Positions 1-10,909 of a stretch of DNA of 64,000 nucleotides are shown piece after piece (position 1 is the first letter of the stretch; each line of letters opens with the position of its first letter). The notes under the pieces were generated by a model. That model was not told the origin of the DNA, searched no databases, and was given only the letters and a program-made list of their open reading frames with translations. This DNA comes from Pictodentalium vernedei. Lineage: Eukaryota > Mollusca > Scaphopoda > Dentaliida > Dentaliidae. The position numbers and the translations under genes were made by a program. The stretch is from the NCBI GenBank assembly GCA_031216915.1, contig CM062289.1, positions 392,858,674-392,922,673 on the forward strand, in the 5' to 3' direction.

Positions 1-115
1 GTTTTGGAATTGACCAATGAAATTGACGGAAGGCTTTATTTATCACTGATTAATATGAAAACAGAATATCAAATGTTTTAAAGTGAACAAGACGGACGAG
101 TCATATGATAAGTAT
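1..115. repeat. Truncated copy of the repeat at 26.44-26.58 kb
   Basis: The first 115 bases match 26455-26570 almost base for base, from TGACCAATGAAATTGACGGA to GACGGACGAGTCATATGATA. The unit belongs to the hairpin-bearing repeat family at 25.85-26.58 kb. The window starts inside it. Confidence 0.8.
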
Positions 116-625
116 AGATATCACATAAGATTTGTGCGTAGACTCAAATATTGTGACTTGAGGTCGTGCGTCAATTAAATTCGACTCGACGGTAGAGCGC
201 CCGTATATTTGAAATGAAGATTTGACGGATTTCAGACTAATCTAATTCAAATGATTTCGAGTCGACGGTAGTATGAACTATATAACAGGCCAATCTTAAA
301 ACAACCAAACATGCACGGCGATTCTCCATTTTGGCACCACAATAAGGATATAATTCACGAATACTACGCTGGAATGAGCTGACAAGCTGGTTTTCAATGA
401 AAAAAATGTAGTTGCTTAGGGATATATTCTTCATATTTTTGGTTTCATGTTGTGAGGTGAAATAATTCTTTTTTTTTTGCTGTTTGATCACGGGCCAGAA
501 TACTTATTTTAGAATTTTCCCACATTTTTACCTTGCTCCTACAGTATTTATTTGTCTATAGAATGTCTTAATTTCAAGAAACTTTTCTTTTCAAAATAAT
601 ACTTGAAAGATTTAGGTCATGTTGT
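116..625. other. No recognisable feature
   Basis: AT-rich intergenic or intronic sequence beyond the last visible CNBD2-like exon. I see no exon, repeat family or RNA gene. Confidence 0.5.
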
Positions 626-866
626 TTAACCAGTTACCAAATACGAAAAAAAGAAGACATTTGAAAAAAATTCTTGAATAACTAAATATTTTTATTTTTG
701 TCTAAATAGCATAGTTTATGACCCCTAATAGGAACGAGCTCAACGAGCTCGTTCCTATGAGGGGTCATAAATTATGTTTTCAGAGGCAAAAATTAAAATA
801 ATAAAATTTGAATGGCGATTGTTGTACAGACCACTGGGCAGTTACGCAGGTTACGCTAGGTAAAAT
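626..866 (-). mobile_element. TTAA hairpin MITE, subfamily A, diverged
   Basis: TTAACCAGTTACC starts the copy and GTTACGCTAGGTAAAATG ends it. The inner palindrome at about 715-785 centres on GGAACGAGCTCAACGAGC. It belongs to the 25-copy family. The termini are more eroded than in most copies. Confidence 0.75.
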
Positions 867-1386
867 GATAAAAAGTTCAGACTAATAGGTGGGCAGTGGA
901 GTCAATGACCTGTCGGCCTTTCGTGACATGTTCAATACCAGAATCACTACTTTGACTGTAAGAACCAAGTGCAGAGGTCCTTTACCAACAATGTACTGCA
1001 AAATCAGGAAAGGCGTGTGTCTCTATTGTCACGATTTCCCACACCAAACATGCAAAAGTCCGCTTATAAAACACTTAGTTTGTAAGTAGCCATTTCCAAA
1101 ACACCTTGAACTGAAAATACACATTTGATGTCAATTGAAAATCAAATAGATACGAAACTATAGTTATGTAATGTCAAACGATTTGCTCTGAATAAAGAGA
1201 GCTTTGGTGATAATTACAACATATGATTTGTATTACTTCGTGTCTTATCATACGTATTAAATCTTTGGTACCAATATTGAATGTATGGAGAAGCATTATA
1301 CAGCATCTGTTGGAGTTTTAAATAATGATCTATTACTCGCCCATTTGTCTGGCTCTGTTGTATCACAGGGAGCTTTATCTGGTCAT
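867..1386. other. No recognisable feature
   Basis: Unique AT-rich sequence. The short open frames on both strands here have no family features. Confidence 0.5.
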
Positions 1387-2002
1387 TTAACCCTTTACCC
1401 AACGTAACGGCCAAACGGACCAGCGCTGTTCACAAAAATTAATTTTCATTATTTTTCTCATTTTCTCTCTCTCTCATTTATTTATTTAATTATTTGTGTT
1501 TAGGGTCACATATTTCTGCACAATGGCTAAGCATGACCGCGACAGTTTTACGGGTGGAGGAAGCCGGAATACCCGGAGAAAACCACCGAGCAATGGCGAG
1601 CAACTGTCAGCTCCCCAACATACTAACTCCACACAACCAGGGTTAGCATTGGTTGAAGGCAAGTGCACCATCGACGTGACGTGCAGTACGCCTTAGTACA
1701 CAACGCCACCGTGCCCCCACGTGGGCAATGGGGGTGAAGTGTCTTGCCCAAGGACACAACGCGGTTGCCGCAGGTGGGATTCGAACCGAAGACCTCTCGG
1801 CTTGCAGCCTGCACCTCTACCAACTGAGCCACCGCGCCCCTCTCTCTCTCTCTCTCAAAAACATAGGTTATGACCCCTCTTTGGAACGAGCTCGTTCCAA
1901 TGAGGGGTCATAACCTATGTTTTTGAGACAAAAAATGGAAAAAATTAGTCATTCAAAAATTTTGTTTCGAAGTGTCGTCTGCTTTTCATGTTAGGTAAAG
2001 GG
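1387..2002 (+). mobile_element. TTAA hairpin MITE, subfamily A, interrupted by a SINE
   Basis: TTAACCCTTTACCCAACGTA begins the copy and GTTAGGTAAAGGG ends it. The palindrome core at 1880-1905 is GGAACGAGCTCGTTCC. A full SINE (1478-1840) sits in the left arm, flanked by TC-rich simple sequence, so the SINE is younger than this MITE. Confidence 0.88.
1478..1840 (-). mobile_element. SINE with tRNA-like head type 1
   Basis: Read on the minus strand, the head has box A TGGCTCAGTTGG and box B GGTTCGAATCC. It is followed by the shared CGTTGTGTCCTTGGGCAAGA motif, the common body and a tail of AATAAATAAAT. It is full length and inserted in a hairpin MITE. Confidence 0.9.
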
Positions 2003-2273
2003 TGGACGGAAATGCGAGGTATTTGTCTTTTTTCTTTGTTCTCAGTATCCCTTACTCCTAAACCACATTCATAATTTGTATGCACGTTCATCTACCTTTT
2101 CCATCGCCAAGATGTAAAGGTGTTACCGCCACGTCTAAATGTTAACCAATGGTGGCGATTATCTTTGGTTAGAAAGGGGTCTTCCTCGAATTATGGAACT
2201 ACGAGTCTCGAGCAGATTAAGAGTCTCCTTAAACTTAATCTGTTAGACATAATTCATTGTTGTTGAGCACTGT

Positions 2274-2276
<3 letters not shown>

Positions 2277-2340
<64 letters not shown>

Positions 2341-2500
2341 GAATAATAATAATAATAATAATAATAATACAGTTTAGAGCCACGAATCCGCAAAATTATG
2401 CGCTCCCATGCTTCACAATGCTCTGTTAGTATATAACAACTGTGTTATATGGAACACTAACACTTTTCGATATGTCACCAATGAGTATTCCAGAAATACA
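2277..2500 (-). mobile_element. LINE 3' UTR copy with long (TAA)n tail
   Basis: On the minus strand this ends CTCTAAACTGTA followed by about 90 bp of TTA repeats, the same 3' end as the LINE at 7918-8580 (GCGGATTCATGGCTCTAAAC shared with small changes). No coding part remains. It is a severely 5'-truncated insertion of the same family. Confidence 0.75.
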
Positions 2501-2701
2501 GTTTTATTACACGCCTGTTCTATGTAATCCAATCTAGAGCAACACTAAACCATACGGAAAATGAAAACCTGTTCCGCACATATGTGCGGAACGGAAATCT
2601 TTGACGGACTATTTTGAAATAGAAGCGAAATTTCACTGGAATTTTCTACAAATCGTGCAAAGCAATTACAATTTGAATCGCTAGCGATAGCTGAAAATCG
2701 T

Positions 2702-2773
2702 CCTGTGAGTTCCAATGTGCTCTATGTGCCAGTAGGCTGCCAGTAGGCACATAGAACACATTGGAACTCAGGG
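2702..2773. repeat. Palindrome, family F1 copy 1
   Basis: The arms GAGTTCCAATGTGCTCTATG and its complement enclose a short loop with a duplicated CCAGTAGG. The same palindrome recurs at 9021-9078 and 50159-50220 with different flanks, so it is a mobile or copied unit. Confidence 0.8.
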
Positions 2774-2907
2774 GACGAAATAGCAACGCGGGTTCCCGTC
2801 GCAAATTTTGTTGCCGATAAAATGTGTTCTTTTTGTTGATAGTTGTCAAATGAATCGCTATGTGTCCTTTTAATATTTGTTTTTATAGACACGAAGCCGT
2901 GTAATAA

Positions 2908-3257
2908 AAACAGAACGAAGCACGCGTGTGAATGGGTTAATAGATATGGCACTTGTGCCATCGCGGGAGGATAAAACTCGAGGTAAATTCCGTAATATCT
3001 CGGCTCTGCAAATCCCTTAATATTCTGATATGCACTACACACGTTTAAATACAGTTTAGAGCCACGAATCTGCAAAACTGTGCGCTCTCAGGCTTTACAA
3101 TGCTCTGTTAGTATATAACAAATGTGTTATACGGAACACGGGAAGAATACACTCCTAACGCACACCGAAACTCGATTTATAACAACATTTTATCCTTTCG
3201 CGCTGGCACTCGTGCCAAATCGATTAACCCATTCACACGCGTGTGTCGTTCTGTGTA
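2908..3257. repeat. Inverted repeat, about 80 bp arms, loop holding a LINE fragment
   Basis: The left arm 2908-2990 (with CACGCGTGTGAATGGGTTAA and GGCACTTGTGCC) pairs with the right arm 3172-3257 (TTAACCCATTCACACGCGTG). The arms differ at scattered positions. The outer parts contain TTAA, as in other MITEs of this window. Confidence 0.6.
3048..3155 (-). mobile_element. Short LINE 3' UTR copy without tail
   Basis: The segment starts ATACAGTTTAGAGCCACGAA and matches the 3' ends at 2370-2480 and 8450-8545. It lies inside the loop of an 80 bp inverted repeat (2908-3257) and has lost its A/T repeat tail. Confidence 0.65.
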
Positions 3258-3291
3258 TGTATGAAGATCAGTGATAAGAATTAATATGTAC

Positions 3292-3430
3292 CTGCATCAC
3301 AAAATATGCAAAATTGGATTTTGAAGAGTCAGCTTCGATTATCTTCCCATGAGGAACGTAAAGAACCTGTGACATGAAACACAACTTTCTCAGGACATTC
3401 CTATCCCAACTCCGAAACAGTTCAAACTGC
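3292..3430 (-). CDS. CNBD2: CNBD2-like gene, start of the second cNMP-like domain
   Basis: This exon is 139 bp, one base plus 46 codons, running from a TTTTATTTCAG acceptor to an ATGCAG|GTACAT donor. The product contains QFELFRSWDRNVLRKLCFMS followed by VLYVPHGKIIEADS and FAYFVMQ, the layout of the first half of another cyclic-nucleotide-binding fold. CNBD2 proteins are known to carry a second, degenerate cNMP-like domain here. The exon ends in phase 0. The next exon is not visible in the remaining 3.2 kb, so the gene continues beyond the left edge. Confidence 0.88.
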
Positions 3431-3699
3431 CTGAAATAAAAAAAAGAAATCATGATGCCAATCACATACATTCATTATATAAAATCACATACATTCATTA
3501 TATAAAACTGCCAATAATATCAAAGGTTGTCCAAAAGTGCCACTGTGCAGAAGTGGCCCCACAGAGAAACCGACAAAAATAGTACAACAGGATGTAAAGA
3601 TGGGAGTTTAATATTCCCGACCAGCGTTCACGCTGTCGGGAGCCATTTCAGCTAATCGCAGTAAACAATTTGCTTTCGCACCAAAAAATCGTTGGTTAA

Positions 3700-3950
3700 T
3701 TAAACCTTTACCCAACGTAACGGCCAAAACCGGCCAGCGCTATTCTCAAAAATCGCCAATAAATTTTCATTATATTTTCATTTTTTGTCTCAAAAATATA
3801 GGTTATGACCCCTCGTTGGAACGAGCTCGTCGAGCTTGTTCCAACGAGGGGCCATAACCTATGTTTTTGAGACAAAAAATGAAAAAAATTAGTTATTCAA
3901 GAATTTTTTTTGCAAGTGTCGTCTGCTTTTCATGTTAGGTAAAGGGTTAA
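3700..3950 (+). mobile_element. TTAA hairpin MITE, subfamily A
   Basis: TTAA flanks both ends. The left end has CCCAACGTAACGGCC and the right end AAGTGTCGTCTGC...GTTAGGTAAAGGGTTAA. The core reads CGTTGGAACGAGCTCGTCGA. Its C at the CGTTGG position is matched by G on the other arm (CCAACG). Confidence 0.92.
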
Positions 3951-4084
3951 AAGTTTGGCACCAAACAAGTTCCTTTCACTCGTGAAGGAAATCCACTGTG
4001 GCTGTGAAGAGCGCGATCGAGGACGAAACCTAACAAAAATATGTTATTACTTCTTTTTTCAATAAGGTGTAAGAAATAGTGTTT

Positions 4085-4490
4085 AGACAATTTATTTATT
4101 TATTAGGGTTTAACGACACTTTAACAGCCAAGGTCATATCGTGTCGATGACAGTTTTACGGGCGGAGGGAGCCGGAGTACCCGGAGAGAACCATCGAGCA
4201 ACGACGAGCAGCTGCCAGCTCCCCAACATCGTAACTCCTACTGCAGCACAGGCAAGGTTAGATTGGTTGAAGACATGCGCACTATCGACGTGCAGTACGC
4301 CTTAGTGCACTGAGTCATCGTGCCCCTATTTGGACAATCGGGGTTAAGTGCATTGTCCAAGGACACAACGCGGGAGTCCGAATCGATCGCTCAGACGGTC
4401 AATTATCCAAGGAATAACCGGGCTCGACGTTGCTTAACTTCGGTGATCTGACGAGAACCGGTTACCGCAACGCCACCAGTGTTTAGACAA
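4085..4490 (-). mobile_element. SINE with 5S rRNA-derived head
   Basis: The body and the TTTATTTATTTATT tail complement match the tRNA-headed SINEs. The head on the minus strand instead reads GGTTCTCGTCAGATCACCGA, AGTTAAGCAACGTCGAGCCC and GGTTATTCCTTGGA, matching the internal promoter region of 5S rRNA. This is a SINE3-type head on the same body. Confidence 0.85.
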
Positions 4491-4788
4491 ACTTTCAACG
4501 TTAATTGTCAGTTAGTGGTAATGGGACATTGTTTTTTCTTTAATAAAACACTGTGGGTTATCAACTTTAAAAAAGGCAGCATTTAATTAGATTAATACTT
4601 CATACCGTCGCGAGTGACTCGCGAAGGTATGAAATATTTGTCTAAATAAATATTGCCTGTTTTAAAGACTCGCGACCCGCTAAGCCAAGTGAATTAACAT
4701 TAATTAGTCGATTAATGTATAATTATCAAAGTGCAATAACTGGTAAATGTACCGACAGCAATTAGACTGACCATTAATTGAATCAGTT

Positions 4789-5095
4789 GGGAGCACGGCC
4801 GCTCAGTAGATAGAGATGCAAGCTGCAAGCCGAGAGGTCCTGCGGCAAACGCGTTGTGTTCTTGGGCAAGACGTTGTGTACTAAGGCGTACTGCACGTCG
4901 ATGGTACACTTGTCTTCAACCAATGCTAACTCTGCTTGTGTGGAGTTAGTATGTTGGGGAGTCTGACAATTGCTCGCCGTGGCTCGGTTGTTCTCTCCGG
5001 GTACTCCGGCTTCCTCCACTTGTAAAACTGTCCGACACGAGGTGACCCTGGCGGTAGAAAGTGTCGTTAAACCCCATTAAATAAATAAATAAATT
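4789..5095 (+). mobile_element. SINE, head partly deleted
   Basis: The tRNA-like start GGCCGCTCAGTAGATAGAGA is followed directly by GAGAGGTCCTGCGGC, so box B is missing. The body is intact and the 3' end is the variant GACACGAGGTGACCCTGGCG with a TAAATAAATAAAT tail. Confidence 0.82.
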
Positions 5096-5549
5096 GAGTC
5101 AGTGGCATGTAGATATAACTTGGGTCATCGCCCTTTTCGTCTAAAGATGATTTCGTCAGAACTTTCGAGTTCTGTCAGAATTTTTCCGTCCGTTAAATCT
5201 CGAAATAATTGTCAGTAGGTTTTTTAAAACTCTGTCAATTTATTTGGATCAGACAGCGAAGTACACCCCATTCCCTCCCATCAACATTTTCGGATCAAAA
5301 CACTTTGTTTGGCACTAAGTTGCTAATAATGTGGTACCAAACAGTTTCGGACCAGCGTGAACATTGTTCCCTAGAGGCTAGCATCGCCACAATTAGCACC
5401 TACTACCACAATGGTGCGCAGAGTACGGATAAATTTGCTCTATGGTTACTGCTTGTGATACCTGAAACATGTGAGGTCGAATCGTATATCAGGGCTTAAT
5501 TATGATAAAAACTGGTCAAAATCTTACTCTAAAAATCCAACTGGGAAAT
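5096..5549. other. No recognisable feature
   Basis: Mixed unique sequence with an open frame at 5209-5499 that has no recognisable domain or codon pattern. Confidence 0.4.
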
Positions 5550-5790
5550 AACCTTTTACCTTATGCAACGTCCATATCCAGCCATGTATACACACAAAAA
5601 CGCCCTTCAAATTTTCTTATTTTTCCAGTTTTCGCCTCTAAAAACATAGCTTATGACCCCTCAATAAAAGAAACATGTCGAGCTATTTACAATGTGACGT
5701 CATAAGCTATGTTTTTGAGGCAAAAATCGAAAAAAAATGTTATTCCAGACTCTTTACAAGTGTCACTCTCTTGTAGCTTTTTTGGTGAAG
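5550..5790 (+). mobile_element. TTAA hairpin MITE, subfamily A, degenerate
   Basis: The arms AACATAGCTTATGACC and GTCATAAGCTATGTTTTTGA are clear. The core is scrambled (AATAAAAGAAACATGTCGAG), and the termini are only roughly preserved. Confidence 0.65.
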
Positions 5791-5810
5791 ACTTAACTGG
5801 ATATCTCTCC

Positions 5811-5843
<33 letters not shown>

Positions 5844-5863
5844 CCTTTCTCTCTCTCTCTCTC
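5811..5863 (+). repeat. Poly-C and (CT)n tract
   Basis: A run of C residues passes into about 20 CT units. It generates spurious Ser/Leu-rich and Arg/Glu-rich open frames on the two strands. Confidence 0.9.
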
Positions 5864-6397
5864 ATTCGATCTATTACATTTGATTTTCAATATGCAGGGG
5901 AGGAGAATGTAAGGGGGAAAATGACGCACTTTTTGAACTAGTTTTTTTTGACCCGCGAGAAAAACACAACATGTGACACGTCACATCAACACAATTATAT
6001 CAACCGGAAATTAAAAAAACATTGACATTTGCTATTTCGAATAATTATTACCACCTGAAGAGATGAATGATCCCATCAACATTAAAAAATCTATCATCTC
6101 CAACCTTCTAATTATCAATTATTCACCTGTTTCTCGTATAATGGAAAACAAATATTAGGAAAATGGACCCTAATAACTCTTTACAGAGGATAATTGATAT
6201 CGAATTGACACATGGATGGGGAGCTAATAAAGAAGGACGCTTTTTTTCGCGACAAATCGCCATCTATTCATTGACCTTCAGTAACCTCACTAATACATAA
6301 TGAGATTTGTTTTCTAAATAAAATAGAAATAACGAGGCAATGGTGTATGCAGTGGGAAATTACCCCCCATGGAGTAATGCGCTACATAATTAAAGGT

Positions 6398-6506
6398 TAT
6401 TACTCGGTCAGTTTCATATCAGGCCAAGATACCATCCCGATGTAACTTCATATCAGCACGAGACTGAAGGGTGATATCTCGGCCGATGTGAAATTAACCA
6501 AGTAAT
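6398..6506. repeat. Hairpin repeat family H, copy 1
   Basis: TTACTCGGTCAGTTTCATAT pairs with the region ending ATGTGAAATTAACCAAGTAA. A related, better conserved copy lies at 22258-22415. Confidence 0.6.
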
Positions 6507-7116
6507 GACCTCTTTATTTATTAAACCAAAACAAATAATCACAAAATGTTCTCCCTCAGTCCCGTACCTGCCCCTTCTCCCAGTCAATGTGGATTATGCG
6601 CTTCTGCGTTAGTGATTACTTGTGTGTGTGTTAAAACGTATTGTCTCAAACCTGTCGGGGAAATGGCATCGACCCGTCTGACCATGAGTCATATCATGTC
6701 CTCGTGTCTGGTGCCTTGATTCGGTGAGGGACAGTATGTAATCGATCTAGTTAGGCGGGCTGCTTACTAAATTTCATCTGCCTCCAATGTGACGATGCGT
6801 GAGTATAGCTATTTATCCTAACCATCTTCTTGTGTCAGTTTATCCTAGAGTTAGGGAGACGACCCAAATATATATGCTCTAAGCTTTCTGTCGAATTCCT
6901 CCTTTAAAATGTATCTTCTTGATTTTTATGCTGTGTAATATTGTATAATAAATACTAACTTTTGTACAAGTATTCCATTCTGTATACAGCAAATGTAATA
7001 TGTTCCAATAAATATCGTTTAAACTAAATTGTTCTCAGATCTGTTACAGTTTTCTGACAGTGTTATTGTTTCTCTTTCGTTTCACAAAGTCCGAAGTTTC
7101 ATCTTCTCCAAGTTAC
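6507..7116. other. No recognisable feature
   Basis: Unique sequence within the 8.3 kb intron of the CNBD2-like gene. No repeats or RNA genes seen. Confidence 0.45.
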
Positions 7117-7169
7117 GCTATCCGAACGTCGCGGCTTCCCCACTGGGGAAGCCGCGACGTTCGGATAGC
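7117..7169. repeat. Perfect GC-rich palindrome
   Basis: GCTATCCGAACGTCGCGGCT and CCCC pair with the complementary arm around the loop ACT. The flanks share no similarity with other hairpins here. Confidence 0.85.
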
Positions 7170-7203
7170 TGAACTACCTCTACTCCAAATTCGACGAATC
7201 TCC

Positions 7204-7576
7204 GGATGCAATTCGCGGTGATTCAGTGGTAGACTGTTGGACTTCTATACTAGAGGTCCCAAGTTCGATCCCCGTCCGGCACGACCCACTTTGTGTCCTT
7301 GTGCAAGGCACTTTATCCCGGTTGCCTACATGGTGACATCGTGTACTAAGGCGTACTGCATGCCGATGGTGCACATGTCTTCAACCGCTGTAACCCTGCT
7401 TGAGCGGAGATTGAACAGAGTTAGAATGTTGAGGAGCTGACGGCTGCTCGCCGATGCTCGGTGGTTCTCTCCATGTACCCCGGCTTCCTCCACCCGTAAA
7501 TCTGTCACGGTCACGATTATCCATTGTGCGTAAGTATGTGACCTTAAACACCAATAAATAAATAAATAAATAAATT
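7204..7576 (+). mobile_element. SINE with tRNA-like head type 2
   Basis: The head has GATTCAGTGGTAGACTGTTG and box B AGTTCGATCCC, different from type 1. The body and AAACACCAATAAATAAATAA tail are the common ones. Confidence 0.87.
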
Positions 7577-7862
7577 TCTGTACAGTTCTCTTCTCTCCTT
7601 CATCCACCTAATCACTACTTATTGCCATCATTAATTCCTCGTCACCCAAAACTCCGGATTCAAACCACACCACCATGCTTGGTAACGTCAATTTTCCTGA
7701 TTGCGTTCAACGAATAAGTGTGAACATTTCGATGTGAACAAATTACTTGCGCTTATTAAAGCATCAAGGGGCAATGTGTCAAATATTAATCCAAATTTTA
7801 ATGGTCATGCGATCCCCCCTCGGCAATCGTGCAGAACCTGGGGTATTTCAAGGATGGGAATC
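7495..7862 (+). repeat. Local segmental duplication, unit 1
   Basis: This 370 bp (SINE 3' end, then TTTCTGTACAGTTCTCTTCT to GGTATTTCAAGGATGGGA) is repeated at 9435-9812 with few differences. The distance between copies is about 1.94 kb. The duplicate contains both SINE tail and unique flank, so it is a segmental copy and not two insertions. Confidence 0.88.
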
Positions 7863-7917
7863 TAGCTGGCGACAATCATGCCACACAGGTATCACGTAGC
7901 TCATACCACCATCAACG

Positions 7918-8580
7918 TAATATCAGCAGAGTTCGCTCCGTTGTGGATGGGGACCGTAAAACTACTAGTTCAAGCTCTTGTCACAAGCAGATTAGATTAT
8001 TGTAATTCTCTGCTATTTGGCTGTAAACAGTCTGACATTAAGGAGCTGCAACTTATTCAGAACTGTGCAGCAAGAATTATTACCAAACAACAGAAATCAT
8101 GTCACATTACCCCATCCTCTCTCATCTACACTGGCTGCCAGTTGAAGATAGGATAGCATATAGGACGCTCTTTCTGACATTCAAAGCACTGAATGGACTG
8201 GCTCCTGATTATCTGAGAAGCCTGGTACAAAGTTATGTACCATTTCGATTCCTCCCTTCAACAACTTCGAACTCCCTTATACAAACCCGGCGGCCTCACA
8301 GCGGCAGGCGACCGTGCGTTTTCCGCGGCAAGACCCTTTCTTTGGAATAGGCTGCCCGATCACATTAATGCACCACAAACACTGGAAAGCTTCAAAAAGG
8401 CTCTGAAAATCCACCTCTTCACCCGAGTTTTTGGTGTGTGCTAGTAATGTATTCTCCCCGTGTCCCATATGACATATTTGCTACATACTAATAGATCACT
8501 GTAAAGCCTGAGAGCGCATCATTTTGCGGATTCATGGCTCTAAACTGTATTTATTATTATTATTATTATTATTTAAGGGG
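7918..8580 (+). pseudogene. Non-LTR retrotransposon 3' end (RT C-terminal part), frameshifted
   Basis: Three consecutive frames give the tail of a LINE reverse-transcriptase ORF: LVTSRLDYCNSLLFGCKQSD, then HLHWLPVEDRIAYRTLFLTF plus KALNGLAPDYLRSL, then GDRAFSAARPFLWNRLPDHI ending KIHLF. These are hallmarks of CR1/L2-like and related non-LTR elements. Two frameshifts (about 8110 and 8290) and the lack of an upstream RT core mark a dead, 5'-truncated copy. A short 3' UTR and a (TTA)n tail (8551-8574) follow. The reading breaks were not repaired here. Confidence 0.85.
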
Positions 8581-9020
8581 CAACTCTAGGTTGGTCAATA
8601 TCGGCCGAGATCGGCGTCATACCATCTGATCTTGAAGTCATATCATCCGAGTTCGATAATGGGTAATTCTGGGGAAGAAAATCAGATCTGATAAATAAAA
8701 TCGTGTAACGGTCGAGGTAGAGGAGTTAACTCAAGTATTTTGTCTCCGTAGGTACAACCCGGTGCTTTATTATGAAATATTTTGCTGCTCGTGATGTTTA
8801 TTACCTGGTAGACGCATGCGTGGACATCACTGCCCACGTGTGGATTACGACCATTCCACGGCGACTGTACTGTAACCAACGAAGTTGGTTCCCCAGAACT
8901 TCAAACTGTTGAAATCCCTGTTAACCCTTTTAAACAGGATTTTTAACGGGGACAAGAGAGAAAGGAACATTTTGCGTTCGACGACAAGATAGCACAATCC
9001 ACACAATGTTGCATATCGTC
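8581..9020. other. No recognisable feature
   Basis: Unique sequence following the LINE tail. It contains a TTAACCCTTTTAAAC-like motif, but no full element is recognisable. Confidence 0.4.
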
Positions 9021-9078
9021 CCCTGAGTTCCAATGTGTTCTATGTGCCAATAGGCACATAGAACACATTGGAACTCAG
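9021..9078. repeat. Palindrome, family F1 copy 2
   Basis: The core TGAGTTCCAATGTGTTCTAT and its complement surround a loop CAATA. It is the best matched copy of the family. Confidence 0.85.
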
Positions 9079-9166
9079 AGCACGATACAGCAATAGCACC
9101 GAGAAACACAAACTTAAAAGGACTTGTTGTCTCTTGTACACGACACTCTAAATCAACCCAAATCTG

Positions 9167-9528
9167 GGGCGCGGTGGCTCAGTAGGTAGGGGTGCAGGCT
9201 GCAAGCCGAGAGGTCCTCGGTTCGAATCCCACCTGCGGCAACCGCGTTGTGTCCTTGGGCAAGGCACTTAACCCCGGTTGTCCACATGGGAGCACGATGA
9301 CGCCGTGTACTGAGGCGTACTGCACGTCGATGGTACGCATGTCTTCAATCAATCTAACCCTGCCTGTGCTGCAGTGAGGAGTTACGATGTTGGGGAGCTG
9401 GCAGCTGCTCGTTGGTTCTCTCCGGGTACTCCGGCTTCCTCCACCCGTAAAACTGTCACGGTCACGATTATCCATTGTGCGTAAGTATGTGACCTTAAAC
9501 ACCAATAAATAAATAAATAAATAAATAA
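9167..9528 (+). mobile_element. SINE with tRNA-like head type 1, full length
   Basis: GGGGCGCGGTGGCTCAGTAG starts it, with box B GGTTCGAATCCC, the body, and a (AATA)n tail at 9502-9529. Confidence 0.92.
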
Positions 9529-9812
9529 ATTTCTGTACAGTTCTCTTCTCTCCTTCATCCACCTAATCACTACTTATTGCCATCATTAATTCCTCGTCAC
9601 CCAAAACTCCTGATTCAAACCACACCACCATGCTTGGTAACTTCAATTTTCCTGATTGCGTTCAACGAATAAGTGTGAACATTTCGATGTAAACAAATTA
9701 CGTGCGCTTATTAAAGCATCAAGGGGCAATGTGTCAAATATTAATCCAAATTTTAATGGTCATGCGATCCCCCCTCGGCAATCGTGCAGAACCTGGGGTA
9801 TTTCAAGGATGG
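9435..9812 (+). repeat. Local segmental duplication, unit 2
   Basis: This is the second copy of 7495-7862, including ATCAAGGGGCAATGTGTCAA and GGCAATCGTGCAGAACCTGG. Its right edge runs into another SINE body. Confidence 0.88.
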
Positions 9813-9819
9813 GATCGGC

Positions 9820-10010
9820 GACAACCAACCAATCTAACCCTGCCTGTGCTGCAGTGCGAAGTTATGATGTTGGGGAGCTGGCAGCTGCTCGTCGTTGCTC
9901 GGTGGTTCTCTCCGGGTACTCCGGCTTCCTCCACCCGTAAAACTGTCACGGTCATGATTAGCCATTGTGCATAAGTATATGACCTTAAACACCAATAAAT
10001 AAATAAATAA
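9820..10010 (+). mobile_element. SINE, 5'-truncated
   Basis: It starts in the body at CCAATCTAACCCTGCCTGTG and keeps the 3' tail AATAAATAAATAA. The tRNA-like head is absent. Confidence 0.85.
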
Positions 10011-10012
10011 CA

Positions 10013-10118
10013 ACCCAAATCAACTGGGATGAGTGAATATGAACCCAGCTGGATTCACATTCATTCAACGCACTTGATGTGGGTTACTTTTTAACCCAAC
10101 TGTTTTCTGAGTGTAAGT
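10013..10118. mobile_element. Hairpin MITE family E, copy 1
   Basis: CCCAAATCAACTGGGATGAG and GAATATGAACCCAGCTGG pair with GGATTCACATTCATTCAACG and the GGGTTA side. Related copies are at 27245-27390 and 45465-45785. Confidence 0.65.
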
Positions 10119-10120
10119 CC

Positions 10121-10371
10121 TTAACTGGTAAAGTGCTGAGTTTTTTCTGACAACAAATCAAAGCTCATCATATACTGCTCTATTACATTTAATTGGATAG
10201 TGCCTTATAGGCACTATCCAATTAAATGTCAGAGAGCAAGGTATTGTATAAAAAATCTGATTCATATCAGGGGCAATAAAGGCTTCCTCAGGCAGAATGT
10301 AGCTACAGACAGTTATTGCCTGTCACTTTTAGAAAAGCCCAAAATAGGGCTTCCAGCAATCTACCAGTTAA
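10121..10371. mobile_element. TTAA hairpin MITE family D
   Basis: TTAACTGGTAAAGTGCTG starts it and CTACCAGTTAA ends it. The inner palindrome is ATTGGATAGTGCCTTATAGG plus its complement. This is a second TTAA-flanked family, unrelated in sequence to subfamilies A-C. Confidence 0.78.
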
Positions 10372-10909
10372 ACCTATTAATGCTATCCGTCACATCAATA
10401 GAAAACAAAACATGTCAACCAACTTTGGCTGCACCACAACTTGTGGACTTATAACCATATTTTGTTAAACATTTACACTTTCTAAGCTCAAAGATATTAT
10501 TTTAATGCTGCCACTTAAGGGCGAATCGGCCCCGGAAATCTCCTTGTTCTAGGCCACTACTGTAATACAGCTGCGGTGCTAGTGTAAGGTGCCGAGAATG
10601 CGAGTGTTTGGTGTGACCGGGTGGGAGGGGCGTCTCCAGATAACATACTAAGCTAAATTGGAATGGTTATCGAAACAATTAGAGCCTGTTGAAAATGGAG
10701 CCGTTTTGAACACGAGCTTTCTTTTACCTAACCCGACTTCTAGACGACTCGTGCAAAAAAAGAAGCATAAATAAAAAATAAATGAATATTTAAAAATAAA
10801 TAAATAAATAAATTCTTGAATAACTAATATTTTCATTTTTTAAAAATATAAATAATTTCTTGGCTCATTTTAGTCAAAAAGTGTACTTACATGTGGTGTC
10901 TGTGATTTT

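Noticed and set aside
9167-9245. Possible tRNA gene at SINE heads (also 34524, 39092, 63405)
   Set aside because: Boxes A and B are present, but the sequences do not fold as complete tRNAs with a plausible anticodon stem, and each continues directly into a SINE body.
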